Shown in pieces: positions 16,716 through 29,151 of a stretch of DNA of 64,000 nt (the first letter of the stretch is position 1; the number at the start of each line of letters is the position of its first letter). Below the pieces are notes generated by a model. It saw nothing but the letters and a program-made list of their open reading frames with translations. It did not search any database and was not told the origin of the DNA. Both the position numbers and the translations under genes were made by a program. This stretch comes from Pontibacter akesuensis (GTDB lineage Bacteria; Bacteroidota; Bacteroidia; Cytophagales; Hymenobacteraceae): the NCBI RefSeq assembly GCF_001611675.1, contig NZ_CP014766.1, forward strand, positions 248,001 through 312,000. The letters run 5' to 3'.

Positions 16716-17756
16716 TTAGCCTACGTCCCCTAGGTTCTCCGCATCGGAAAGGCTCGATTTGTTGAGCAACTCCCGGAGCCGTTCGATGTGCACCTTCATT
16801 TCATCCGCCCGCTCTTCCTGTATTGAGGCCCAGCGCTGGTTGCCTTTGTTGCTCTCGCCCCGGGACATTTGCATCAGGATGTTACGCCGCTCCTCCAGGG
16901 TGCGCAGGGCTACCCAAATTGTTTCCTCCAACGATTCGGACATGCCCCTAATCAGGGCGTCTTTGGTGTAGGCATGGCCGGAGTGGCACCGGTACCGTTC
17001 GATCGTGCCCTCCTGTGATAGCTCCCACAAGCCACCGCCGCACTCGGGGCAGCTATAGGGTGTGCGGTCGCCCGCCTTTTCTAGATCTTCTATACTTGTC
17101 ATTTCGCTGTTGTTCATCACGCGTTCTGCAATCTGTGCCTCCTGCCAAATATCCGTCGGTACCGCTACCGAGTTGTGGTTGGGTCGGTGCGCTAGTTCTG
17201 TGAGTACTTCGGCCATCTTTGCCAACGGCACCACGTGGTCAATCTCCACCTGGCGGATAGCGTTTTGTGGCAGGGCCGGAAACTCCGCATCTGCCGGGTC
17301 CTGAACCACCGTTACACCACCACTGCGTTTAACTCCCTCCAACCCTACAACACCATCACTCAGAAAGCCGGTTAGTATCACGCCCGTCACGTTTGCGCCG
17401 TGATAAGCGGCGGCAGACCGGAAAAGCGGGTCGATGGACGGCCGGAACAGGTTCTCACGGGGACCGCGTACAACCAGCATCTCGTCTTTACGCAGGAGCA
17501 GGTGCCGGTCGGGCGGGGCCAGGTATAAGGTGCCGGGTTCGATGCGGGCATTGTTCTCGGCCACCTTGCACGTGAGGCCGGTGTATTTTCGTAGACGCTC
17601 CACCAGGAACAGTGCGGAGGAATCATTGCTGAGATGCTGTACCACAAAAATAGCGGCAGGCAAATCATCGGGCAGACCCGCCAGCAGCGTTGTAACCGCC
17701 TGCATCCCTCCTGCTGAGGTACCAATCACAATAACTTTAGGGCTGTTTACTTTCAT
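16716..17756 (-). CDS. CheB-type protein-glutamate methylesterase with C-terminal zinc-ribbon-like segment
   Basis: The 346-residue protein has the CheB methylesterase domain at residues 7-190 without the usual receiver domain. Catalytic residues are present: Ser14 in GTSAGG, His41 in VVQHLS and Asp134 in LTGFLSDG. The C-terminal part (about 233-265) has CPECGG (Cys236, Cys239), then CHSGH (Cys257, His258, His261), a likely metal-binding ribbon, followed by a helical tail. Such receiver-less CheB proteins pair with CheR-like and hybrid kinases in non-flagellar bacteria rather than classic chemotaxis. It is divergently transcribed from the CheB-CheR-kinase gene. No chemoreceptor or CheA is in the window. 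Confidence 0.85.
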   Translation of the reverse strand: MKVNSPKVIVIGTSAGGMQAVTTLLAGLPDDLPAAIFVVQHLSNDSSALFLVERLRKYTGLTCKVAENNARIEPGTLYLAPPDRHLLLRKDEMLVVRGPRENLFRPSIDPLFRSAAAYHGANVTGVILTGFLSDGVVGLEGVKRSGGVTVVQDPADAEFPALPQNAIRQVEIDHVVPLAKMAEVLTELAHRPNHNSVAVPTDIWQEAQIAERVMNNSEMTSIEDLEKAGDRTPYSCPECGGGLWELSQEGTIERYRCHSGHAYTKDALIRGMSESLEETIWVALRTLEERRNILMQMSRGESNKGNQRWASIQEERADEMKVHIERLRELLNKSSLSDAENLGDVG

Positions 17757-17988
17757 AGGTAAAATTTAATGCCGTGCAGGCGGGTGTCTTTCACACATGC
17801 GTCTTTGTTTACGCGCTATGGAGCTAAGTGTTGATTTTATCTGTTCCACCAGCAGGAGCATCCCGTATTTCCCCACGGCGGCTGGCACTGCAAGTGTTAT
17901 ATGCTGTAAGGATCATTTTATACCTGTAATTTTTGGTAATTTAGCCTTTCGGGGTAAGGCGGAGACTAGCTTCCATAGAAAAAATAGT

Positions 17989-21963
<3,975 letters not shown>

Positions 21964-22062
21964 GGCCGCCACGCGCGCTCACCTAAAAAGAATGTATGGC
22001 TAAACACACAGAAGCAAGTATTTAAGTATAAGTTGCTGCAATTTATCAGCAGCCAGATTGAG

Positions 22063-22117
22063 AGCATCAGCAGAACAGCGCTGCCTTCGGGTAGTATGTT
22101 TTGCTGATGCTTTTTTT
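22063..22117 (+). terminator. Terminator of the hybrid kinase gene
   Basis: AGCATCAGCA (22063-22072) pairs with 22102-22111, followed by a run of seven T. The loop is long (29 nt), but a small inner hairpin could form. Confidence 0.65.
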
Positions 22118-22588
22118 GCGGGTCCTGAAGCGGAAGCGGCGCCCCCTCACCCTATTGGCGACTAGCGAAAAAGACACCAGTAGAAGTACTTTCGCATTTA
22201 CCGTTATTCTTACCCGCTCCTGCCATTCCTAAGCTCATCCCCTACTTACACTTTGTACCTTGTTAAGCTGAATCCTGAAGTCTGGCACAGGCAGTCATTT
22301 TGCCCTTGAAGCAAAACAGTACAACCAGAAACAGGCTTTAGCTTAAGCTGCGCCAACACCTACCAAAACAAAAGAGGGTGACAGTTCGCTTATGCGGCTA
22401 TATAATTTCTAATAAACTTTAAACCAATAAATTAATGTTTACAAGCACGCTTTTATACTTACGAATTAATTCAGTGTTTACACCTATTTACAGGACTTAA
22501 AATATGCCTACTTTTATACTTGCGCATCCTATGGCTAAGCCCTTGTGAGCGGGATGCAAGTACATTAACACGTTTTACGTAAACCGCT
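22118..22588. other. Gene-free leader region
   Basis: About 470 nt upstream of the second 95-aa gene. It becomes AT-rich after 22380 and carries two near-identical CTTTTATACTT sequences (22450-22460 and 22511-22521). Likely promoter region, no exact box called. Confidence 0.4.
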
Positions 22589-22876
22589 ATGAACACGACT
22601 GCGAATGACACGTTGGAGCGCTATGAAGAGATGGTTTTGAGCGGTAAAATCAAAACATTCCAGGTTCATATCAGCGACACAGGCATTAAGGTTAAACCTT
22701 CCGGATCAGCGCCTGAATGTGAGATTCTGTTAACCCAAGAGTTGCAAAACTCCATCCGCACCTATTTCTACGAAGTGAATTCTTTTTCCTACGGCTCCTT
22801 TGACTATACTACGCTAAAAAGCCTGATCAATGCGCGGGTGTGCCTGGAGCGCATGACAAAAAACGCAGGCTCCTGA
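22589..22876 (+). CDS. Hypothetical 95-aa protein, paralogue of the one at 15671-15958
   Basis: Same length and clear homology to the protein at 15671-15958 (shared helix pattern at residues 7-26 and the conserved C-terminal block from about 50 to 90), yet the two differ at more than half the positions, so the duplication is not recent. It begins MNTTANDTLERYEEMVLSGK. No signal, no cysteines in conserved positions, no recognised domain. It sits between the hybrid kinase and its probable response regulator, which is convergent. Confidence 0.7.
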   Translation: MNTTANDTLERYEEMVLSGKIKTFQVHISDTGIKVKPSGSAPECEILLTQELQNSIRTYFYEVNSFSYGSFDYTTLKSLINARVCLERMTKNAGS

Positions 22877-22891
22877 CCCACTGCACCCCTT

Positions 22892-22953
22892 CCCTAAAAA
22901 AGCATCGCCCGGCAGCGCATAAAATAGAGCTGCCGGGCGATGCTTTTTTAGGG
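22892..22953. terminator. Bidirectional terminator
   Basis: A perfect 25-bp stem (22892-22916 with 22929-22953) around a 12-nt loop, with six T/A on both sides, between the convergent 95-aa gene and response regulator. Confidence 0.9.
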
Positions 22954-22961
22954 TTAAGTTC

Positions 22962-23639
22962 CTACTCAGCGTGATCCAAAGGAATTATCTTCTTTTCGAA
23001 GGCATACTTGATGAGGTTGGCTGTGTTTTTTGCCTGCGTTTTCTCCAGGATATTCTGGCGGTGCGTTTCGATGGTGCGTTTGCTTGTAAAAAGCTTATCG
23101 GCGATGTTCGCGTTGGTATAGCCCTCGGCAATCAGCGCCAGCACCTCCACTTCACGCTTCGACAAGCCGATCTGGTCAGCTTGCCGCTCCCCTGCTTTCT
23201 CCTTCGGGTTTAATGCCTTGTTCAGCATTTCCACGGAAAGGTCGGCGCTGATGTACGTGTTGCCGCCTGCCACCAGTTTTATGGCTGCGTGCAGCTCATC
23301 TTTTCCGGTCGTCTTCAGCAGGTAGCCGGAAGCGCCACTGTCCAGCATTTTCTGCACAAACGGCACATTGTTCAGCATCGACAACGCAATCACCTTTGTC
23401 TCCGGAAAATGGAGGCTTATCTGCTGAGTCGCCTCAAAGCCATCCATCATCGGCATGTTTATATCCATCAACACCACATCGGCAGGCGTATGAATCAGCA
23501 TGTCGAGCAGTTCTATGCCGTTGCTCGCCTCCCCTATCACCTCAATCTCCTCGCTCTGCTCTAACAGCAACCTGAGGCCCTGCCTTAAAATAATGTGATC
23601 TTCGGTAATGATTACCTTTATCAATTTATGTTCCTCCAT
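22962..23639 (-). CDS. NarL/FixJ-type response regulator
   Basis: A 225-residue two-domain regulator: receiver with acidic EDH start and phospho-Asp59 (VVLMDINMP), the Thr/Ser and Lys switch positions (ALSMLN, LLKTTG), and a LuxR-type HTH at about 150-215 (LSKREVEVLALIAEGYTNAN, then SKRTIETHRQNI). HisKA_3-family kinases are the normal partners of this class, so the hybrid kinase at 17989-21963 is the likely partner. Targets are unknown. Confidence 0.9.
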   Translation of the reverse strand: MEEHKLIKVIITEDHIILRQGLRLLLEQSEEIEVIGEASNGIELLDMLIHTPADVVLMDINMPMMDGFEATQQISLHFPETKVIALSMLNNVPFVQKMLDSGASGYLLKTTGKDELHAAIKLVAGGNTYISADLSVEMLNKALNPKEKAGERQADQIGLSKREVEVLALIAEGYTNANIADKLFTSKRTIETHRQNILEKTQAKNTANLIKYAFEKKIIPLDHAE

Positions 23640-24181
23640 ACTTTCAATTTTTAAGGCCCCAGGTTTCTACACCTGCCAGCGTACGTTTTACCGGATCCCG
23701 CCGGGCCTGCATCTAAACACCATCAACCTATCTATACGAGGTATAATTCCTTATCTGTTCAAAATAAGTTTTATACAGCTACAGCAACACCGGAACGAAA
23801 TGCGTCCGCTGCCCGCAACCTACCTGGAGGAATACCCTAAATAAGCTAAAAAAGATGAAAGCACTCCTCTTGCCAGTAATTAAAATCCATCATGGCGCAA
23901 CGATCAAAAGCGGATAAAGGACGATACTCCGTTTTAGCAAGCTTATACGTTAGAGAATGATGCCGCTAAAACAGACTGCCCCGCCTATACTTGTTGTCCT
24001 GAAACCAGCCTCCATTCCGCTGGATTAAAGTTCTGCTCTTTGTAGAACGTTTTCCGCCGCAAAAAAGCCGCGATGCAAACAGTGCCCACAGCGGCAAATA
24101 ATTTTGCACAGGGCTTTACATTAATTCTGCCGGGCCGTACAAGGCACAGCACCCCTCAATTTTACATTAACAACCAGAGAG
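23640..24181. other. Intergenic region between divergent genes
   Basis: About 540 nt with no supported gene. It contains the probable promoter of the asparaginase-like gene (TAATTTTG at 24099-24106) and one TATACTT heptamer (23986-23992). Confidence 0.4.
24099..24106 (+). promoter_or_regulatory. Probable -7 box of the isoaspartyl peptidase operon
   Basis: TAATTTTG matches TAnnTTTG exactly, 75 nt before the start codon; no clear TTTG -33 partner. Confidence 0.4.
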
Positions 24182-25096
24182 ATGAAGAATTTCGTTATCG
24201 CCATACATGGGGGTGCTGTGACAATGGACCGCGCCAGCGTAACCAAGGAGAAGGAAAAACAATACCGCGAAGGATTAAAAGAGGCTTTGCAAGCCGGAAA
24301 CGAGGTGCTGCGCAAAGGGGGCAGTGCTGTGGATGCCGTCACCGCAGCTGTTGTGGCCATGGAAAACAATACTGCATTCAATGCCGGCAGGGGCGGCAAC
24401 CTGAATGTGCACGGAGAACATATGTTCGATGCAGCCATCATGGAAGGCAAAGCCTTAGAAATAGGTGCCGTTGCAGCGGTGCAGCACATAAAAAACCCGG
24501 TGAAGCTGGCTAAAGCCGTGATGGAACACTGCAAGCACAACTTCCTGACAGGAGAAGGAGCCAAGGAGTTCGCGATCATACGGAAACTTGAACTGGAGAA
24601 GCCCTCTTACTTTACCACCGAGGAGAACCTGAAGGAGTGGCAGCAGCACATTCTGGAAAACTACACCACCGGGCACGACACCGTAGGCGCTGTTGCCCTG
24701 GACCAGGACGGTAACCTGGCGGCGGCCACATCCACCGGTGGTCTTAAAAATCAACTCAAGGGAAGGATTTCCGATTCGCCAATCGTTGGCGGTGGCACCT
24801 ACGCCAATAACGAAGTATGCGCCGTTAGCTGCACCGGCGAAGGGGAACTGATCATGCGCGGTGTGCTGGCCCACGAAGTATACGCCTTGACAAAGTATGC
24901 CGGCGAGGAGCTGCAGCATGCGTCTGAAAAAACGGTGAAAATGTATAAAAAGCTACTCAAGGGAGACATGGGACTTGTAGCCCTGAACCCCAAGGGAGAA
25001 GTGGGTTTTGGCTTTAACACCAACATCATGCGCCGCGGCTACAGCATAAACGGCGAAACGCTTGCCATTGCCATTTGGGACGATGAAAGCCTGTAA
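24182..25096 (+). CDS. Isoaspartyl peptidase / type-2 L-asparaginase (Ntn hydrolase)
   Basis: The 304-residue protein matches plant-type asparaginases: IAIHGGA at the start, GGSAVDAV and NAGRGGNLN in the alpha part, and the autoproteolysis site GHDTVGAVAL, where Thr167 becomes the N-terminal nucleophile of the beta subunit. ATSTGG and the GGGTYANN loop complete the site. No signal peptide, so cytosolic. These enzymes remove beta-aspartyl (isoAsp) linkages from peptides and hydrolyse asparagine. A DUF2254 gene follows 46 nt later on the same strand and may be co-transcribed. Confidence 0.9.
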   Translation: MKNFVIAIHGGAVTMDRASVTKEKEKQYREGLKEALQAGNEVLRKGGSAVDAVTAAVVAMENNTAFNAGRGGNLNVHGEHMFDAAIMEGKALEIGAVAAVQHIKNPVKLAKAVMEHCKHNFLTGEGAKEFAIIRKLELEKPSYFTTEENLKEWQQHILENYTTGHDTVGAVALDQDGNLAAATSTGGLKNQLKGRISDSPIVGGGTYANNEVCAVSCTGEGELIMRGVLAHEVYALTKYAGEELQHASEKTVKMYKKLLKGDMGLVALNPKGEVGFGFNTNIMRRGYSINGETLAIAIWDDESL

Positions 25097-25142
25097 CTCC
25101 ACCTACAGCACCCGGAGCGAAAGCAGCATTCAAGTATAAGGC

Positions 25143-26480
25143 ATGGCTAAATTAACTTCGTCTACTTATAAGGAGCAGGCTACCCTTACCAGCAGCATCG
25201 CTTTTGTGCCGTCCGTTATTGCCACTGGCTTTTTTCTGCTGGCACTGGTCATGCTGTACTTCGAGACCCTGCCGCTAAGCACCACGCTGGAAGAGCGGTT
25301 GCCTTTCGAGATGGTGCGGGACGAAGATAGCGCGCGCCTGATTCTGAACACGCTGGCTGCAGGCATTATCTCCCTTACCGTTTTCAGCTTCTCGATGGTG
25401 ATGATCGTGCTGAGCCAGGCTTCCAGCAACCTGTCGCCCCGTGTGATCCCCGGCCTTACCACGGCCCGGTCGCACCAGGTGGTGTTGGGCTTTTACATCG
25501 GCACGATCATCTACATCCTGCTCCTGCTGTTAAGTTACAAAACGGAGGGCGACGACGACTCCCGCTCCCCAGCCATTGCCATACTTCTGGGTCTGGCCTT
25601 TGGCATTGTGTGCCTGGCGCTTTTCGTATACTTCATTCATTCCATCTCCCGTGCTATCCAGGTCGACAATATCATGAACAGTCTGTTTCGGCAGGCTATG
25701 GAGGCGCTGGACCTGGAGCGGGACGTGATGGGCAAGGCACACCTCCCTGCCGCTGCACCTTTAGATGATTATTCCTACACACTCCGAAACAACAGCAACG
25801 GATACCTGAAGCAGGTGGACCTGACAGAGCTGCAGCACCTGGCGCAACAGCACCAACTGCAGTTGAAAGTGCTCGTGGAAGTGGGAACCTTCGTGGTAGA
25901 GGGTACACCGATGATGCAACTGACAAAGGACCCCGCTTCCAGCAAAGAGCTGTGCGAAGCGCTTCAAAAATGCTTTTTGATCAGCCGGGATGAACTGGTG
26001 ATGAAGGACTTTGAGGAAGGCGTAAAGCAACTGTCCGAGATAGCCGTGAAAGCCCTTAGCCCTGGCATAAACGATCCCGGAACGGCCCTTAAGTCCATAG
26101 ATTACCTGTGCATCCTGTTCATTCAGCGCATGGCCTTCGATGAGCGCAATTGCCTGCTCGATGAGGACCGGCAATTACGGGTGATCGACAAAACCATTAA
26201 CCTCGATGAACTGATGCACCGCTACCTGAGCCCCATCCGCACGTACGGCAAAGCAGACCTGCAAATCGGCATCAGGATATTGCGGTGCCTCCACAACATG
26301 CTGTACCAACAACCTGCCAACGACAAAGCACGCGTGATAGGCAAGCACGCTTATGCCATGGTCAGCGATATAGACCACAGCATCACAAACAAAGTGGATC
26401 GGGAACGGCTGAATGACGTCATTGCTGAGTTGAACAGACTGCTCCCCGAAAACCAGGCGCTGGAGCTGCTGAAAGTATAG
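25143..26480 (+). CDS. DUF2254 family membrane protein
   Basis: A 445-residue inner-membrane protein. Hydrophobic segments are near 18-40, 68-92, 112-130 and 143-165, followed by a cytosolic half. The conserved AISPGINDP-type motif of this family is visible as ALSPGINDPGTA near residue 305, and MIVLSQASSNLSPR near 85-100. Function is unknown in the family; the structure of four membrane helices with a large soluble domain suggests a channel or sensor. It follows the isoaspartyl peptidase gene closely. Confidence 0.8.
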   Translation: MAKLTSSTYKEQATLTSSIAFVPSVIATGFFLLALVMLYFETLPLSTTLEERLPFEMVRDEDSARLILNTLAAGIISLTVFSFSMVMIVLSQASSNLSPRVIPGLTTARSHQVVLGFYIGTIIYILLLLLSYKTEGDDDSRSPAIAILLGLAFGIVCLALFVYFIHSISRAIQVDNIMNSLFRQAMEALDLERDVMGKAHLPAAAPLDDYSYTLRNNSNGYLKQVDLTELQHLAQQHQLQLKVLVEVGTFVVEGTPMMQLTKDPASSKELCEALQKCFLISRDELVMKDFEEGVKQLSEIAVKALSPGINDPGTALKSIDYLCILFIQRMAFDERNCLLDEDRQLRVIDKTINLDELMHRYLSPIRTYGKADLQIGIRILRCLHNMLYQQPANDKARVIGKHAYAMVSDIDHSITNKVDRERLNDVIAELNRLLPENQALELLKV

Positions 26481-26782
26481 CACCCACCGCATCCTGTCGT
26501 ATATTTGCCTACTTTTGCGGCTCGTGCAGTTTCCCCGGGGAAAACAAACACTAGCGGTATCCCAACTATTCTGGGTTAGTATGAAAGAAGTCTGCCGGGC
26601 AGGATATAGCTGCTCCATGTGCTGCTAACAAGGCATAAACAGTTTCCGGGACACAGGGAAAAGTACAGACGAAACAGTAGAACCGGATCGGCAAGCAAAC
26701 GGGCCCAACCTAAGCGCCCGCGACGGCACCCTGCAGGAACAAAAACGTAGACCCAAAAGAGGAAAAAGATTACGAATGACAG
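26481..26782. other. Long leader region of the acyl-CoA ligase
   Basis: About 300 nt without a gene; the candidate promoter boxes lie at its start, implying an untranslated leader of about 255 nt. Confidence 0.4.
26500..26517 (+). promoter_or_regulatory. Tandem -7 boxes upstream of the acyl-CoA ligase
   Basis: TATATTTG (26500-26507) and TACTTTTG (26510-26517) both match TAnnTTTG exactly. No convincing TTTG at -33 spacing. Confidence 0.4.
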
Positions 26783-28603
26783 ATGGCCCCAACTATGCGT
26801 GACATGAATACCCCTTCCATAGAACCTACCCGTTTATTTGATTGCCTCCGCTACCAGCTGGAAAACTTCCCACGGGAAGACATGCTTGCGGCCAAAGAAC
26901 AGGGACAGTGGCGAAAGTATAGCACGCAGGAGGTGTTCCATACTGTAAATAAGCTTAGCGCCGGATTGCTCACAGCAGGCATCTCCGCTGGCGACGGCAC
27001 AACGGAGGGCAGAGACAAAATAGCGATTTTAAGCCTGAACCGCCCCGAGTGGATGCTGGTAGACCTGGCCATACAGCAGACGGGTGCGGTGTCGGTGCCC
27101 GTATACCCGACCATCAACAACAATGAGCTGGCTTTTATACTTCAGGATGCCGCCGTGAAAATGGTTTTTGTAGGCGATGCAGTACTATACCAAAAAATCA
27201 GCGGCATACGGGAAGAACTTTCCGGCCTGCAGCACATCTATACGTTTGACCAGGTAGCGGGAGCTAGCCACTGGCAGGAACTGCTGGCTCCGATAACGCC
27301 GGAAACAGAGCAACAGGTAAGCGCACAGCGGGCGCGGGTGCAACCGGAAGATCTGGCCACCATACTTTATACGTCCGGCACCACAGGCACTCCCAAAGGC
27401 GTGATGCTGTCACACCACAACATCATCAGCAACATGTTCAGCAGTTCGCTGGTGATTCAGGAAATCGGGGTGGAGGGAAAACGGGCGATCAGCTTTCTGC
27501 CCCTGAACCACGCCTTTGAGCGCATGGCCACCTATTGCTACTTTTACTGTGGCGTTTCGGTGTACTATGCCGAAGGGATGGACAAGATCGGCGAGAACCT
27601 GCGCGAAGTGCAGCCCACCGTTTTCACCACCGTCCCGCGCCTGCTCGAAAAAGTGTATGAGAGTATCCTGGCCAAAGGTTCTGAGCTCAGGGGCATCAAG
27701 CGGAAGCTGTTTTTCTGGGCACTCCGACTGGCCGAGCAGTACGAGATCAATACAACGGCTAACTCCTCCTACCGGCTGCAGCTCGCGCTTGCCAACAAGC
27801 TTATCTTCAGCAAATGGCGCGAGGCACTGGGCGGGCAGGTAAAGTCCATTATCACGGGTGCGGCTGCCTGCCAGGTTAAGTTGCTGAAGGTGTTTTCGGC
27901 TGCCCAAATCGTGATACAGGAAGGCTACGGCTTAACGGAAGCTTCTCCTATCATCAGCGGCAACAGGTACAGCGAAGCAAACCGGATGTTCGGAACCGTT
28001 GGGCCGCTGCTGCAGGGCGTGGAAGTGCGCATAGCGGAAGACGGCGAAATTCTCTGCAAAGGCCCCAACGTGATGCTGGGTTACTACAAGCGCCCGGACC
28101 TCACCGCCGAGGTGATGGATGGGGAGTGGCTTAAAACCGGCGACATCGGCTCAATGATTGACGGAAAGTTCCTGAAGATTACCGACCGCAAGAAAGAACT
28201 CTTCAAGACCAGCGGCGGCAAGTATGTGGCCCCGCAGCCGATCGAGAACAAAATGGTGGAGAGCCCCTGGATTGAGCAGATCATGGTGGTTGGGGAGTCA
28301 GAGAAATATGTGGGCGCGCTGATCGTGCCGGCATTTCAGGCCGTGAGGGAGTGGTTTGCCGCCAAAGCACTCCCCTATCCGGGCAACCTGGCCGCTACCC
28401 AGCACAAGCAGGTACAGGCACTCCTGGAGGAGGCAGTGGCAGAGTTCAACAAGTACTTCAATCATGTAGAGCAGGTAAAGCGCTTCGAACTCCTTCCCCA
28501 CGAGTGGACCATCGAAAGCGGTGAACTCACACCTACGCTGAAACTAAAGCGTAAGGTGATCCTGGAGAAGTACGCTTCCACCATCAGGCAAATCTATTCC
28601 TAA
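26783..28603 (+). CDS. Long-chain fatty acid-CoA ligase (AMP-forming)
   Basis: A 606-residue member of the ANL superfamily, FAA1-like long-chain acyl-CoA synthetase. The AMP-binding P-loop YTSGTTGTPKGVM is near 195-207, then FLPLNHAFER, the EGYGLTEASP motif near 380, GDIG and the hinge DRKKELFKTSGGKYVAP near 470-486. It activates fatty acids with ATP and CoA in the cytosol or at the membrane for beta-oxidation or lipid synthesis. ATG at 26783; alternatives at 26795 or 26804 would only trim a few residues. No other beta-oxidation genes are adjacent. Confidence 0.9.
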   Translation: MAPTMRDMNTPSIEPTRLFDCLRYQLENFPREDMLAAKEQGQWRKYSTQEVFHTVNKLSAGLLTAGISAGDGTTEGRDKIAILSLNRPEWMLVDLAIQQTGAVSVPVYPTINNNELAFILQDAAVKMVFVGDAVLYQKISGIREELSGLQHIYTFDQVAGASHWQELLAPITPETEQQVSAQRARVQPEDLATILYTSGTTGTPKGVMLSHHNIISNMFSSSLVIQEIGVEGKRAISFLPLNHAFERMATYCYFYCGVSVYYAEGMDKIGENLREVQPTVFTTVPRLLEKVYESILAKGSELRGIKRKLFFWALRLAEQYEINTTANSSYRLQLALANKLIFSKWREALGGQVKSIITGAAACQVKLLKVFSAAQIVIQEGYGLTEASPIISGNRYSEANRMFGTVGPLLQGVEVRIAEDGEILCKGPNVMLGYYKRPDLTAEVMDGEWLKTGDIGSMIDGKFLKITDRKKELFKTSGGKYVAPQPIENKMVESPWIEQIMVVGESEKYVGALIVPAFQAVREWFAAKALPYPGNLAATQHKQVQALLEEAVAEFNKYFNHVEQVKRFELLPHEWTIESGELTPTLKLKRKVILEKYASTIRQIYS

Positions 28604-28666
28604 AGAAATCGCACCAATCAGGTAGGTTCAGCTGGCTGAGTGGCCTATCTGTATACACCCAGGTAT

Positions 28667-28697
28667 AAGCCGGCTGTTTATCAAACGGCCGGCTTTT
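28667..28697 (+). terminator. Terminator of the acyl-CoA ligase gene
   Basis: AAGCCGGCTGTTT (28667-28679) pairs with AAACGGCCGGCTT (28683-28695) with one mismatch, followed by T run. Confidence 0.8.
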
Positions 28698-29151
28698 TTG
28701 ATGCTGTAGTGCTTTTATACATAACATAAACCAACCTTTTATACTATTCTAATACAGAATAAGACACAAAATTACAGAACTGTCTGGATTGGTTAAATTT
28801 CAGCACAATTATAAAACAGGCAGTTATTGTACAGCTAACATAACACAGGTTTGCTTTATTCTAAAAATTTCCCTCAAAACAGACTTTGAATGCCCTTAGT
28901 AGCCGCCTCCTTTCAACTTGCTTTAATTATACTTATTCAGGCTTTTCGATAAAATTATACAGCAATATTATTGTTTTTATTATTTTTTTTCCCTCCACAC
29001 AATAATATTCAAAAGACTACCTATATTTAGATTTTAAATTGGAAAACTACCGAATGATTTGTATTTCAACGTGAAACACAACCGATGGAAGTTTTCTTAT
29101 TCAATAAATAGCTCAATAACAAAAATAAAGTTTCAATATCACTTTTCGTGT
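28698..29151 (+). other. AT-rich upstream region of the adhesin gene
   Basis: About 450 nt, markedly AT-rich compared with its neighbours and with poly-T and poly-A tracts. It must carry the adhesin promoter; TATATTTA at 29022-29029 resembles a -7 box with one change. No gene is seen; the in-frame extension from 29059 into the adhesin opens with TTG and lacks a signal-peptide start. Confidence 0.4.

Noticed and set aside
16534..16719. 61-codon plus-strand frame running into the end of CheB
   Set aside because: No terminator of its own, overlaps the convergent gene, no recognisable features.
28700..29150. Horizontal-transfer island at the adhesin because of low GC upstream
   Set aside because: Only the spacer is AT-rich; the gene itself has normal composition and typical PorP/SprF partner, and no att site or integrase is seen.
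29059..29151. In-frame 5' extension of the adhesin
   Set aside because: Starts with TTG and would put 31 charged residues before the signal peptide; ATG at 29152 starts the signal directly.
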